Assembly (NCBI RefSeq): GCF_018070575.1
Contig: NZ_JAGPXN010000021.1
Coordinates: 1-64,000 of the forward strand
Reading direction: 5' to 3'
Source: Micromonospora sp. C31
Lineage (GTDB): Bacteria > Actinomycetota > Actinomycetes > Mycobacteriales > Micromonosporaceae
DNA: 64,000 nt
Shown here: positions 35,391 to 44,300 of the stretch, piece after piece
How positions within the stretch are numbered: position 1 is the stretch's first letter
Layout: each line of letters starts with the position of its first letter
Translations under genes and position numbers: made by a program
The notes under the pieces: generated by a model
The model's input: the letters and a program-made list of their open reading frames with translations, nothing else
Database searches by the model: none
What the model was told of the DNA's origin: nothing

Positions 35391-36065
35391 TCAGGGGGTG
35401 TACGGGGTGTCCGTGTGGCTGACCTCGACGAGCCGGCTGCCGCTGAGCCGGTAGACCGCCGTACGCCGGACGGCGACCTCCGCCGAGGACGCGTCCTCGG
35501 GGCGGGTCAGGTAGACGACCGTCGCCCGCCGGGAGCTGATCGAGACCGACTCGACCGGCGTCCGGTCGCCGATGTCGATCATCGTGACGTAGTGCGGCTG
35601 ACCGTCGATGTTGCCGTACATCACGACCTGCCAGAACTTCCCGGTCCCGCCGCCGTCCATCAGCACCGGGACCAGCGCGTCGGCCGCCTCGTCGCCGGTC
35701 AGGTCGCCGACGGCGCACGGCTGTTGCATGTGGACGACGGTGCCGTCCTCCCCGGACCACATGCCGTCGACCAGTGGGATCGGTTCGGCGTAACCGTTGT
35801 ACCGCTCGCTGCCGTTGCCGAGCGCGGCGGTCTTGAGCTGCTCGCAGGTGAGGGCCCGCAGCGTGGCAGGGGCTCCGGGTGTGTCCGGCGCGGCCGACGG
35901 CGCCGGGTCCCGGTCCGCCGGCTCGTCGTCCACCACCGTGCTGCTGGCCGTCGGCTGCCCGGAGGCCGCTGGGTCCGGGTCGTCCGCCGGCGCGTTGATC
36001 GTGACACATCCGCTCAGCGCCGCCGCCAGGGCGAGAGCCGCGACGGGCAGCAGAGTCCTACGCAT
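35391..36065 (-). CDS. Secreted lipoprotein
   Basis: A 224-residue lipoprotein: MRRTLLPVAALALAAALSGC is a signal with lipobox LSGC. A Pro/Asp/Ser-rich tether follows to about residue 65, then a globular domain (ALTCEQLKTAALGNGSERY, DGTVVHMQQPCAVGDLTGD, WQVVMYGNIDG). The Asp-rich segment resembles domains that assess 'LVxxxxDGGGTG' loops, but no family is recognised. GAGAGGGAAG precedes the ATG at 36065. Confidence 0.75.
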   Translation of the reverse strand: MRRTLLPVAALALAAALSGCVTINAPADDPDPAASGQPTASSTVVDDEPADRDPAPSAAPDTPGAPATLRALTCEQLKTAALGNGSERYNGYAEPIPLVDGMWSGEDGTVVHMQQPCAVGDLTGDEAADALVPVLMDGGGTGKFWQVVMYGNIDGQPHYVTMIDIGDRTPVESVSISSRRATVVYLTRPEDASSAEVAVRRTAVYRLSGSRLVEVSHTDTPYTP

Positions 36066-36249
36066 TGATCTTCCCTCTCCTTCAGGTGGCCCGGAGCGTA
36101 GTGCGCCTCCGCCACGGTCGGCCCCGCCCGTCGCTGATCCGGGCCCGACGAGGTCCCCGGTCAGGTGGACGGGCGCCAGGGTCGTGGCGACGGTCGCCGG
36201 CATGACGAGCGTCTCGCCGTACGGCGATCCGGCTGAGCGTGGCCGGAAC

Positions 36250-37116
36250 TCAGGTCGGCCCGGTGCCCGGGGCCGGGACCGCCTGCTCGGCGGCGCGGCT
36301 CACCTCTTCCCAGCCGGCCCAGACGTCCATGCGTCGCTTCGAGATGTCGAAGGCGAGGTCGTAGACCATGCTGCCCAGCAGCAGTCGCAGCGGCGGCTGG
36401 TCACTGGCGACGAGCTTCATGAGGGCCTCGGCGGCCAGCCGGGGCTCGCTGTCGACCGACCCCTCGGCCCACTGCCGCGCCAACTCCTCCCGAAGCGGGT
36501 CGTACGCGGGGTTCGGGGCGGCCGTCGTGCTGCGGGCGTAGAGGTCCGTCCAGTAGCCGCCCGGCTGGACGATGGTGACCTTGATGCCGAAGCGGGCGGC
36601 CTCGGCGGCCAGCGCCTCGCTCATGCCCTCCAGCGCGAACTTGCTCGCACTGTAGAGCCCGGTGCTGGGGAAACCGCCGAGCGCGCCGATGCTGGAGACC
36701 TGCACGACGTGCCCGCCGCGCTGGGCGCGCAGGTGCGGCAGGACGGCCTGGCTGACCCAGAGCGCACCGAAGAAGTTGAGGTCCAGTTGGGCGCGGGCCT
36801 CGGCCTCGGTGAACTCCTCCACCATGCCCATGAAGAGCGCCCCGGCGTTGTTCACGACGACGTCGAGCCGACCGAAGTGCCGTACCGCCCGGTCGACGAC
36901 GTCGACGACCGCCGCGCGGTCCGTGACGTCGAGGCGCAACGCGAGCAGGCGGTCGGGGTGCCGGGCGGCGAGGTCGTCGAGCGGCGAGACGTCCCGGGCC
37001 GCGCCGACGACCCGGTCGCCGGCGGAGAGTGCGGCCTCCGTGAAGGCGCGGCCGAGGCCGCGGCTGGCCCCGGTGACGAACCAGGCCCGCGGTACGGCGG
37101 TGACTGAGGCTTCCAT
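36250..37116 (-). CDS. Short-chain dehydrogenase/reductase
   Basis: A 288-residue classical SDR. The cofactor loop is TGASRGLGRA (residues 15-24), LDVTDRAAV and NNAG follow, the catalytic Ser is in VSSIGALGG and the YSASK motif gives catalytic Tyr and Lys. The arginine after the first strand (GAARDVS) hints at NADPH. Substrate unknown. It is divergent from a TetR regulator, and two copies of one palindrome lie in the shared spacer, so the regulator probably represses this gene until a ligand is present. Confidence 0.9.
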   Translation of the reverse strand: MEASVTAVPRAWFVTGASRGLGRAFTEAALSAGDRVVGAARDVSPLDDLAARHPDRLLALRLDVTDRAAVVDVVDRAVRHFGRLDVVVNNAGALFMGMVEEFTEAEARAQLDLNFFGALWVSQAVLPHLRAQRGGHVVQVSSIGALGGFPSTGLYSASKFALEGMSEALAAEAARFGIKVTIVQPGGYWTDLYARSTTAAPNPAYDPLREELARQWAEGSVDSEPRLAAEALMKLVASDQPPLRLLLGSMVYDLAFDISKRRMDVWAGWEEVSRAAEQAVPAPGTGPT

Positions 37117-37138
37117 GAGCCGTTCTCCCTCCTTTGCG

Positions 37139-37210
37139 AGACGGACCGTCTCGTCTTGTTGACAGGAGTGACCCTACCCGCCGGATCCCCGCTGTCAAGA
37201 CGGACCGTCT
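37139..37210. promoter_or_regulatory. Twin TetR operators and divergent promoters
   Basis: The 13-bp palindrome AGACGG-A-CCGTCT occurs twice, at 37139-37151 and 37198-37210, each followed by CGTCT. A TTGACA box lies next to each copy but in opposite orientation (37159-37164 on plus, 37198-37193 on minus). The minus one has TAGGGT 16 nt downstream as a -10 for the SDR gene. This looks like a regulator site covering both promoters. Confidence 0.7.
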
Positions 37211-37237
37211 CGTCTCATACTTGCTAGATTGGGTCAC

Positions 37238-37846
37238 GTGCCCGCCCCGAAGGTCGCCCCCGACTCCAGCCGACGCAGCGAGACCGCGCGCCGCGCCATC
37301 CTCGCCGCCGCCTTCGACCTCGTCGGGGAGCTGGGCTACGCGAAGCTGAGCATCGAGGGCATCGCCGCCGCCGCCGGCGTCGGCAAGCAGACGATCTACC
37401 GCTGGTGGCCGTCGAAGGGCGCGCTGCTCTTCGACGCCTTCCTCGCCCTCACGACCGACGGCGGCCAGGGCGGCGCCCTACCGGACACCGGCGACCTGGC
37501 GGCCGACCTGAAGCTGGTCCTGCGGGACACCGTCGACGAGCTGCACGACCCGCGCTACGACCTGCCCATGCGCGCCCTGCACACCGAGATCGTCCACGAC
37601 CCGGCGCTGGCCGCCGACTACGCGACGCGGCTGGACGGGCCCGTGCGGGAGCTGAAGAAGGAGCGCCTGCGTGCCGCCCAACGCGCGGGCCAGCTCGCCG
37701 AGGACGTCGACCTCGACGTGGCCGTCGACCTGATCTTCGGTCCGCTCCTCAACCGGTGGCTCCAGCGCACCGGCCCGCTGACGCACGGATACGCCGACCA
37801 GGTGGTGGACACCGCGCTGCGCGGCCTGCGCCCCCGCGAGGCGTAG
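37238..37846 (+). CDS. TetR-family transcriptional repressor
   Basis: A 202-residue TetR regulator. Residues about 12-60 form the DNA-binding domain (RRAILAAAFDLVGELGYAKL, then GIAAAAGVGKQTIYRWWPSKG), and the C-terminal part is a TetR_C_16-like ligand domain (ADLKLVLRDTVDELHDPRYD, FGPLLNRWLQRTGPL). The GTG at 37238 is preferred to a TTG nine bases earlier. It is divergent from the SDR gene with twin palindromes between. Confidence 0.92.
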   Translation: MPAPKVAPDSSRRSETARRAILAAAFDLVGELGYAKLSIEGIAAAAGVGKQTIYRWWPSKGALLFDAFLALTTDGGQGGALPDTGDLAADLKLVLRDTVDELHDPRYDLPMRALHTEIVHDPALAADYATRLDGPVRELKKERLRAAQRAGQLAEDVDLDVAVDLIFGPLLNRWLQRTGPLTHGYADQVVDTALRGLRPREA

Positions 37847-37968
37847 CCCTCGGCCCGTCCCGCGTCGCCGGACGGACACAACACCGGGCCCCCGGTCGTC
37901 GTTGATCCGGTCGTACGCGCCCCACCCGCGACGGCGGTACGGGCACCGACCGTGGAGGAGGCACGCCG

Positions 37969-38475
37969 ATGACCAGTCAGCGCGAGACAGTGGAGGTCGA
38001 CCCGGTCCTGTTCCGCGCCGTCTACGACTCGCCCGCCTCGCTGCCCGGCCGGCACCGCTGGACGACCCCGGAGTCGGACGTACGGCGGATCGAGAAACTG
38101 CTCGGCATGCCGCTGCGCAGCATCGGCGCCCCGCTGTGGGTCAGCGGCGACCAGCCGGACTGCCCGAAGTGCGGCCGGCGCGTCAACTGGTACGACATCG
38201 TCTCCTCCGCCCTCTCCGGGGTGCACGACCGGATGATGATCGCGACGGTCATCCTGGGCGACCGCCGGTACGTCAACACCGAGGTCCCGGACGCGATCGC
38301 CGGGGTGCGCTGCACCGACTGCCGCACCGCCATCGAGGGGCTACGCAGCTTCAAGTGCCACAACTGGGCGTACGCCTTCGAGGCGCTGGAGACCGTCCGG
38401 CAGCGGATGTCCGGCGCGTCAGTCGTCGGCCGTCAGCCCGCGGGCGAACCGCAGCCCGGGACGCCCGTCGAGTGA
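37969..38475 (+). CDS. Hypothetical protein with zinc-ribbon-like cysteines
   Basis: A 168-residue soluble protein. CPKCGRRVNWYDIVSSA (from about residue 65) and CTDCRTAIEGLRSFKCHNW (from about 115) supply two CxxC pairs, consistent with one zinc site; between them is MIATVILGDRRYVNTEVP. GGAGGAGG precedes the ATG. No family is recognised. The 3' end overlaps the convergent acetyltransferase gene by 57 bp. Confidence 0.75.
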   Translation: MTSQRETVEVDPVLFRAVYDSPASLPGRHRWTTPESDVRRIEKLLGMPLRSIGAPLWVSGDQPDCPKCGRRVNWYDIVSSALSGVHDRMMIATVILGDRRYVNTEVPDAIAGVRCTDCRTAIEGLRSFKCHNWAYAFEALETVRQRMSGASVVGRQPAGEPQPGTPVE

Positions 38476-38901
38476 CACCTCGCCGACCTGCGTGAAGCCG
38501 GTACGCCGGAGCACCGCCAGCGAGCCCGCGTTGTCCAGCGTGGTCCCGGCGGTCAGCCGGCGCAGCCCGTACGCCCGGCGGGCCAGTGCCGCGACGCGGC
38601 GTACGCCGTCGGTCGCCACCCCGCGCCCGGCGGCCCGCTCGGCTACCCGACAGCCCAGCTCGGCCTCGCCGTCGGCGACGTCGACCAGGTTGAACCGGCC
38701 CAGCACCGCCCCGTCCGGCGCGACCAGGACGTGGAAGTGGCAGCGGCCGGCCTCCTGCTCGGCGAGCAGCCCCGCGTGCCGCGCGGCGAAGTACGCGTCT
38801 CCCCGGTCCGGCACCGAGCGCGCGAACCACTCCCGGTTCTCGCGCTCGAAGCGCAGCAGCGCGGCGGCGTGGTGGGCGGCGAGCCGCTGGAGATCCGACA
38901 C
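38419..38901 (-). CDS. GNAT-family N-acetyltransferase (RimJ/RimL-like)
   Basis: A 160-residue GNAT enzyme: LLRFERENREWFARSVPDR, then GAVLGRFNLVDVADGEAELG, the acetyl-CoA loop VAERAAGRGVATDGVRRV, and LTAGTTLDNAGSLAVLRRTG with FTQVGEVSLDG. This layout is that of RimJ/RimL-type enzymes that acetylate N-termini or small amines; substrate unknown. GTG start at 38901, just downstream of a large palindrome that ends the GH65 gene. Confidence 0.88.
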   Translation of the reverse strand: MSDLQRLAAHHAAALLRFERENREWFARSVPDRGDAYFAARHAGLLAEQEAGRCHFHVLVAPDGAVLGRFNLVDVADGEAELGCRVAERAAGRGVATDGVRRVAALARRAYGLRRLTAGTTLDNAGSLAVLRRTGFTQVGEVSLDGRPGLRFARGLTADD

Positions 38902-38916
38902 CGCGCCACCCTACCC

Positions 38917-38978
38917 AGGTGTAAGGAAGGGCCCCTTCCTATCCAAAAAACGATAGGAAGGGGCCCTTCCTTACACCT
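38917..38978. repeat. 27-bp perfect palindrome, terminator-like
   Basis: Two perfect complementary arms of 27 bp (38917-38943 and 38952-38978) with an 8-nt A-rich loop. The core contains AAGGAAGGGGCCC-type sequence. It touches the stop codon of the GH65 gene and lies 15 bp upstream of the GNAT start. I recall similar AAGGAAGGGGCCC palindromes scattered widely in Micromonospora genomes, so it is probably an interspersed element serving as a terminator. Confidence 0.8.
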
Positions 38979-41383
38979 CAGCGGTTGCTGGCGGAGCGGC
39001 GGGTGGGGCGACGGCCGGGCGGGGAGAGCGGCTCCGGCCCCGGGTCGGGCACCTCGGGCATCGGGCGGGTCACCGGCCCGGCCCCGGTGACCCGGAGCGG
39101 TTCGCCGTGGTGCCACACCTCGATGCCGGTCTCCGGGTCGGCGTCCGGCAGCGCGTAGCGGGCCTCGTCGGGAGTCAGGGTGACCCGCAGCCGGTGGCCG
39201 TGCCAGCGCAGGCTGAAGGCGAGCCGGTCGATCGCCGCCGGCAGCCGGGGGTCGAAGGAGAGCACTCCCCGGTCGTCGCGCATGCCGCCGAAGCCCTGTA
39301 CGAGGGCCAGCCACGCCCCGGCCAGCGACGCCAGGTGCAGCCCGTCGCCGGTCTTGTCGCCCAGGTCCGCCAGGTCCTGGAGCACCGACTCGGCGAACAG
39401 GTCGTACGCCAGGTCGAGGTGCCCGACCTCGGCGGCGAGCACGGCCTGCGGGGAGGCCGACAGCGACGAGTCCCGCACGGTACGCGCCTCGTAGTAGGCG
39501 AAGTTGCGGGCCTTCTCGTCGGCCGTGAACTCCCCCGGGCAGCGCTGCATGGCGAGCACCAGGTCGGCCTGCTTGACCACCTGCTTGCGGTAGAGCTCCA
39601 GGTAGGGGAAGTGCAGCAGCAGCGGGTAGTCGTCGTCGGAGGTGTTCGCGAAGTCCCACTCCGGCTGCTCGGTGAAGCCGGCCGACTGCTGGTGCACCCC
39701 GCGCTTGCGGTCGTACGGGATGAACACCGCGTCGGCCGCGGCGCGCCAGGCCGACACCTCGGCCGGGTCGACCCCCAGCCGGGCCGCCGCCTCCGGGTGC
39801 CGCTCGACGGCGTCGGCGGCTCCGCGCAGGTTGCGCCGGGCCATCAGGTTGGTGAAGAGGTTGTCGTCGGCCAGGGCGCTGTACTCGTCGGGGCCGGTGA
39901 CGCCGTGCAGGTGGAAGGTGCCGGTGTCGGACCAGTGGCCGAAGCCGTGCCAGAGGCGGGCCGTCTCGACCAGCAGCTCCAGGCCGGCCCCGGCGAGGAA
40001 CTCCTCGTCGCCCGTGGCGGCGACGTAGCGCAGCACCGCGTCGGCGATGTCGGCGTTGAGGTGCAGCCCGGCGGTGCCGGCCGGCCAGTAGCCGGAGCAC
40101 TCCCGCCCGCCGACGGTCCGCCACGGGAAGCTCGCCCCGGTCAGCCGCAGCTCCGCCGCGCGCTCGCGGGCCTCCGGCAGGTGGGCGTGCCGCCAGCGCA
40201 GCGCCGAGCGGGCCAGCGGCGGGTCGAGGTAGGTCAGCACGGGCAGCACGTAGCCCTCGGTGTCCCAGAGCACGTGCCCGTCGTAGCCGTTGCCGGTGAG
40301 GCCCTTGGCGGGAATGGTCCGGTCGCCGTCGGCCCGGCCCGCCTGGAGCAGGTGGAACACCGAGAACCGGATGGCCTGTTGGAGTTCGTCGTCGCCGTCG
40401 AGCTGCACGTCGGCGGTCTGCCAGGCGACGTCCAGCGCCGCGCGCTGGCCGGCCAGCAGCGCGTCGAAGCCCTCCGCGCGGGCCGCGTCGGCCTCCGCGA
40501 CGACCAGGCGGGCCAGCTCCTCGGGGGGCATGGCGTCCACCGAGGTGCAGTCGTACGCGGCGAACTTCGTCAGTTGGAGCCGCTCGTCGGCGCGCAGCGT
40601 CCCGGCCAGCGTGAGGCGCAGCCGGTCGGGGGTGCAGTCGACGCCGGGGGCGAAGCCGTCCGGGGCCGCCACCTCGTGCGCGACGGCGACGGCGACCCGC
40701 TGCCCGCTGTGCCCGGTGCGGTGGACGAGGACGCCGTCGTGCCCCTCGGAGTGGCGGTACTCGGCGGTCAGCGGGTCGGTGAGCACGGAGGCGGCGCGGG
40801 GGTCGTCGGAGCGCTCCGGCACCCGCTCGTTGGCGAGCAGGTCGGCGCAGACCCGCACCTCGACCGCCCCGTCCAGCGGCTCGACGGACCACCGGACGGC
40901 GGCCACCTGACGCCGGGCCAGGGAGACCAGCCGGACGCTGCGGACGCGTACGCCGTGCCCGCCCGGTGACGTCCACTCGGTGTGCCGCTCGACGACCCCG
41001 GCGCGCAGGTCGAGCACCCGCTCGTGGGTACGCAGGGTGCCGGTGCGTACGTCCAGCGGCTCGCCGTCGACCCAGAGCCGGATCAGGGCCGCGTTCGGCG
41101 CGCTGATCACCGTGTCACTGAACTGCGGGAAGGCGTACCCGTCCTCGGGGTAGTCGAGTTCGCGCCGCTCGTGGAAGCCGTTGAGGTAGGTGCCGGGCAT
41201 CCCGTAGGGCCGGCCCTCGTCCAGCGTGCCGCGCCAGCCGACCCAGCCGTTGCCCAACGCGAAGATCGACTCGGTCTCGGCGAGGCGGTCCAGGTCCGCC
41301 TCCGTACGCCGGATCCGCCAGGCCTCGTCGTCCCCCGTGGCCTGTCCGGTCGGCGGCCGATCGGCGGTGGGGGTGTCGTGCAC
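38978..41383 (-). CDS. Glycoside hydrolase family 65 (disaccharide phosphorylase type)
   Basis: An 801-residue GH65 protein; the family has kojibiose, trehalose and maltose phosphorylases and related hydrolases. Signs are the N-terminal beta-sandwich (ESIFALGNGWVGWRGTLDE, GTYLNGFHERR), the (alpha/alpha)6 barrel with KGLTGNGYDGHVLWDTEGY, CSGYWPAGTAGLHLNADIAD, the catalytic Glu in HGVTGPDEYSAL, and KQADLVLAMQRCPGEF. The GTG at 41383 has GGAGGCGCA upstream and matches the usual length near 790; the longer open frame to 42217 runs into the divergent gene. Substrate specificity cannot be told by eye. Confidence 0.88.
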   Translation of the reverse strand: MHDTPTADRPPTGQATGDDEAWRIRRTEADLDRLAETESIFALGNGWVGWRGTLDEGRPYGMPGTYLNGFHERRELDYPEDGYAFPQFSDTVISAPNAALIRLWVDGEPLDVRTGTLRTHERVLDLRAGVVERHTEWTSPGGHGVRVRSVRLVSLARRQVAAVRWSVEPLDGAVEVRVCADLLANERVPERSDDPRAASVLTDPLTAEYRHSEGHDGVLVHRTGHSGQRVAVAVAHEVAAPDGFAPGVDCTPDRLRLTLAGTLRADERLQLTKFAAYDCTSVDAMPPEELARLVVAEADAARAEGFDALLAGQRAALDVAWQTADVQLDGDDELQQAIRFSVFHLLQAGRADGDRTIPAKGLTGNGYDGHVLWDTEGYVLPVLTYLDPPLARSALRWRHAHLPEARERAAELRLTGASFPWRTVGGRECSGYWPAGTAGLHLNADIADAVLRYVAATGDEEFLAGAGLELLVETARLWHGFGHWSDTGTFHLHGVTGPDEYSALADDNLFTNLMARRNLRGAADAVERHPEAAARLGVDPAEVSAWRAAADAVFIPYDRKRGVHQQSAGFTEQPEWDFANTSDDDYPLLLHFPYLELYRKQVVKQADLVLAMQRCPGEFTADEKARNFAYYEARTVRDSSLSASPQAVLAAEVGHLDLAYDLFAESVLQDLADLGDKTGDGLHLASLAGAWLALVQGFGGMRDDRGVLSFDPRLPAAIDRLAFSLRWHGHRLRVTLTPDEARYALPDADPETGIEVWHHGEPLRVTGAGPVTRPMPEVPDPGPEPLSPPGRRPTRRSASNR

Positions 41384-41554
41384 TGCGCCTCCAGGAGTTG
41401 CGACGTACCGGGTCGATCGAAGCAGAACGGGCTGAGAGGTCACTGAGACGAGGGTCGGGGTAGTCGCCCGACCGACGCACACTGCGCCCGACTTCCAGAT
41501 GTTCCGTGGTTGTCTGCGAGGTAAACGAGGTATGAACGATGCGTGAGGTGAATC

Positions 41555-42193
41555 ATGATTGATGCGGGCCTGCCGGACGTTCCGGAGATCAGTGTCGACT
41601 GGTACCACGACATCGTCGACTTCGCCGCCGACACCCCGCAACCGGTGCAGTGGTTCGCCGAGCACTTCACCGAGGGGGCGATCCTGCTGCTCGGCGCGCT
41701 GTGGCTGGTCTCGGCCGTGTCCCGGCTCGGGGGCGGGCCGCGCGACCGGGCGTACGCCCTGGTGTCGCCGGCGCCGGTGGTGCTCGCGTACGGGTGCAGT
41801 GAGCTGTTGAAGACGGTGCTGGACCAGGAACGCCCCTGCCGGGCGCTCGCCACCGAACTCGCCATCATCGCCGGCGAGTGCCCGCCGGCGGGCGACTGGT
41901 CGTTCCCCAGCAACCACTCCACGATCGCGGGCGGCCTCGCGGTGGCGACGCTGCTGCTGTCCCGCCGCGTCGGGCTGGTGGCGCTGCCGCTGGCGGCGCT
42001 GGCCGCGTTCTCCCGCACCTTCGTCGGCGTGCACTACCCACACGACGTGTTCGCCGGCGTCCTGCTCGGCGCCCTGTTGGCCGCGCTGCTCACGCCGCTG
42101 CTCGCGCGCCCCGCCGCCGGGCTGCTGCACCGTCGCGCCCGTCGGGCCGAGCGTCCCGTTCACGACCCGGCGGCCCCGACGTCCCGCCGCTGA
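41555..42193 (+). CDS. PAP2-family membrane phosphatase
   Basis: A 212-residue integral membrane phosphatase of the PAP2 superfamily, with all three motifs: KTVLDQERPC, PSNHST and SRTFVGVHYPHD. About five membrane segments are visible. It likely removes a phosphate from undecaprenyl pyrophosphate or phosphatidic acid at the outer membrane face. ATG at 41555 preceded by GCGTGAGG. Divergent from the GH65 gene across about 170 bp. Confidence 0.9.
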   Translation: MIDAGLPDVPEISVDWYHDIVDFAADTPQPVQWFAEHFTEGAILLLGALWLVSAVSRLGGGPRDRAYALVSPAPVVLAYGCSELLKTVLDQERPCRALATELAIIAGECPPAGDWSFPSNHSTIAGGLAVATLLLSRRVGLVALPLAALAAFSRTFVGVHYPHDVFAGVLLGALLAALLTPLLARPAAGLLHRRARRAERPVHDPAAPTSRR

Positions 42194-42365
42194 CCGCCCC
42201 TGGCGAAGGCTGGACACGTCGCCCTCCGCGCGCCGCGAAGCCGCCGCCGACCGCCCCGGGCGGAGGCTGGGCGGGTCGCCCCGCCGCGCGCCACGACGCC
42301 CCCGCGGACCACCCCGGGCGGAGCTGGACGCGTCGCCCTCCGCGCGCCGCGAAGACGAGGCTGCC
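42194..42365. repeat. Imperfect tandem repeat, about 58 bp, three copies
   Basis: Three degenerate units each contain CC-CC-GGCGRAG-CTGG, then GTCGCCC and CGCGCGCC. They fill the space between the convergent PAP2 and prepilin peptidase genes. No coding function is evident; expansion of a terminator-like GC-rich stretch is possible. Confidence 0.55.
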
Positions 42366-42368
42366 CGC

Positions 42369-43145
42369 TCAGGGCAGGAGGAGGGCGGCGAGGGCGCCGA
42401 GGACGAGGAACGGGCCGAAGGGGAGGTGGCTGCGCCAGCCGACGCGGCGGGCGACCAGCAGCGCGACGCCGAGGACCCCGGAGAGCAGCAGGGCCAGCAC
42501 CAGCCCGGCCACCGGGACGGCCCAGCCGTGCCAGCCCAGCAGCGCGCCGACGCCGAGCGCCAGCTTGGCGTCGCCGAGGCCGAACCCGCGCCGGCCGAGC
42601 AGCAGCGTGGTGGCGGCGAAGAAGAGCGCCAGCGCGCCGCCGGCCGCGGTGGCCCGCAGCCAGGGCGCCGGACCGGCCCCCGCGAGGGCGGCCACCCCCA
42701 GCAGCAGCCAGGTCCCGGCCGCGGCGGGCCAGGTGAGCCGGTCCGGCAGCCGGTGCACGGCCGCGTCGACGAAGACCAGGGGGATCGCCCAGCCCAGCCA
42801 CCAGGCCGTGGCGACCAGCACCGGGGCGGGCGGCCCGAGCAGCACCAGCGCCCCGACGGCCGCCGCGACGGCGAGCTCCACCGTGCCGGGGGCCGGGCCG
42901 ACGCGCCCGCCGCACCGTCCGCACCGCGCCGTCGGGCCGAGCGCCGGCCAGGGGCGGGTCAGCCCGACGGGAGCGCCGCACGCGTCGCACCCGGTCCGGT
43001 TCGCCACCCCCGGCGGTACGGCGTGCCTGATCACGGCGAGCCGGAGCGCCGGGGCGAGCGCGAGGACGGCCAGCAGCGGCGCCCCGCGCGCGGCAAGTTT
43101 CGGCGCGGTCGGCCCCGCCGCCGGCGGCGGATCGGTCAGCGCCAC
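42369..43145 (-). CDS. Prepilin peptidase (A24, TadV-like)
   Basis: A 258-residue membrane aspartic peptidase that trims Flp prepilins. The cytoplasmic loop carries two zinc knuckles (CDACGAPV, CGRCGGRV), and the catalytic aspartates are in FVDAAVHRLPDRLT and GFGLGDAKLALG. About seven membrane helices. The GTG at 43145, with GGGAGAAC upstream, is chosen; the longer open frame has no membrane-protein character. It lies divergent from the tad operon it should serve. Confidence 0.85.
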   Translation of the reverse strand: MALTDPPPAAGPTAPKLAARGAPLLAVLALAPALRLAVIRHAVPPGVANRTGCDACGAPVGLTRPWPALGPTARCGRCGGRVGPAPGTVELAVAAAVGALVLLGPPAPVLVATAWWLGWAIPLVFVDAAVHRLPDRLTWPAAAGTWLLLGVAALAGAGPAPWLRATAAGGALALFFAATTLLLGRRGFGLGDAKLALGVGALLGWHGWAVPVAGLVLALLLSGVLGVALLVARRVGWRSHLPFGPFLVLGALAALLLP

Positions 43146-43733
43146 GGGCGTTCTCCCGGCCCGGCGTGGGACGTGAACACGAAGGGTAGCGCCATGAGCG
43201 AGGGCCGGTAACGGGTGGAACGGCCCACGCCCCTCCCACGGAGTGCGCGGCGTCGCGTCGGGGAATGACGCGTCGACGAAGGCGGGAATCCCACGTGGAC
43301 GACTTGTCGACGCAAATGACCAAGGGACGGATCGGACCAGACGCCACGTCCGGGACACCCGATGGCCCGCACGACGACGCACCGCCCACGGCACGCGCTT
43401 CCCACGCCACCGCCCCGCCGGCCGTCGGACCGCCCCTCGCCAACCCGCCCGCCGCCACCAGCCACAACCACCCCGCGCCACCACCCTCCATCACTCAGAG
43501 TGATCGAATGAATTGCCTCTGTTGCATCGGCGAGCGTCAGCCTATGCTCGCCCCTTGAGTGCGGTGCAACCCACATCGGAACGACGCGACGAAGCGGGGC
43601 ACCGCATTCACTGGACATGCACAGAGGCAAATGCGACGGCGCTTTCTGACCGGTCCGGATGGCCTCATCCGGGCACGCCGCCGCCTGCCCGGAGGTCGCC
43701 ACCGGCCCCCGGTCGCCCCCGAGGAGGCACGAC
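43146..43733. other. Regulatory spacer between prepilin peptidase and tad operon
   Basis: About 590 bp with no convincing gene. The stretch 43495-43560 is less GC-rich than its surroundings and carries an inverted repeat GGCGAGC / GCTCGCC (43529-43535, 43546-43552) around CCTAT. A promoter for the plus-strand tad operon is most likely here, though no clean -10/-35 pair is seen. Confidence 0.4.
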
Positions 43734-44300
43734 GTGCGCGGACGGCGGTTCAGCCGATGGGCAACCTGCCTGCTCGCCATCGCGGCGCTCGGCGCGGCCC
43801 CGGCCTGCGCCCCCGAGCCCGGGCCGGCCCCCGGGGCGCAGACCGCCGGGAACGCGCCCGCCCCCACCCACCGCGTCGCCGACGAACAGGCGGCCAGGAA
43901 GGCGGCGCTGAAGGCGTACGCCGGTTATCTCGCCGCCTCCCGCAGGGCGAGCGGACGCGGCGACCCCCACCACCCGGAGCTGTCCCGGTTCCTCGCCGAC
44001 CCGCTGCTGACCCGGGTCCGGCTGACCATCCGCGAGGCGAAGGAGCACGGCGCGATGCGTACCGGCACGTTGGTCTCCGACCCAACCGTGACCTCGGTGA
44101 GCCTGGATTCGAGCCCGCCAACCGTGGAGATCCAGGACTGCCTGGACGCCACCGGCTACCGACTGGTCTACGCCAGGGACAAGCGGGTCGTGCCCGGCAC
44201 CGGCGGTACGCGGCACCTGGCCACCGCCACCGCCACCCGCTACCCGGACGGCCGCTGGCTGATCAGCGCCGGCGCCGCCCACGAGGACCTGCCGTGCTGA
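43734..44300 (+). CDS. Lipoprotein at head of tad operon
   Basis: A 188-residue probable lipoprotein: RGRRFSRWATCLLAIAALG, then a lipobox-like APAC. The mature part has helices (ARKAALKAYAGYLAASRRA) and strands (TVTSVSLDSSPPTVEIQDC, DGRWLISAG). It resembles small exported NTF2-like/SnoaL-like proteins that are common in actinomycete secretion loci. GTG 43734 is set by GAGGAGG. It overlaps the next gene by 7 nt. Confidence 0.7.
   Translation: MRGRRFSRWATCLLAIAALGAAPACAPEPGPAPGAQTAGNAPAPTHRVADEQAARKAALKAYAGYLAASRRASGRGDPHHPELSRFLADPLLTRVRLTIREAKEHGAMRTGTLVSDPTVTSVSLDSSPPTVEIQDCLDATGYRLVYARDKRVVPGTGGTRHLATATATRYPDGRWLISAGAAHEDLPC

Noticed and set aside
38643..40976. Long minus-strand open frame (about 777 codons) and long plus-strand frame 39107-40969 across the GH65 gene
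   Set aside because: They are out-of-frame or antisense to a gene with clear GH65 motifs, and their translations are Arg/Pro/Ala-rich repeats without domain signs. Long spurious frames are normal at this G+C.
43243..43558. Two overlapping plus-strand frames upstream of the tad operon
   Set aside because: Their translations are His/Pro/Thr-rich with no ribosome site; the region is better explained as a regulatory spacer.
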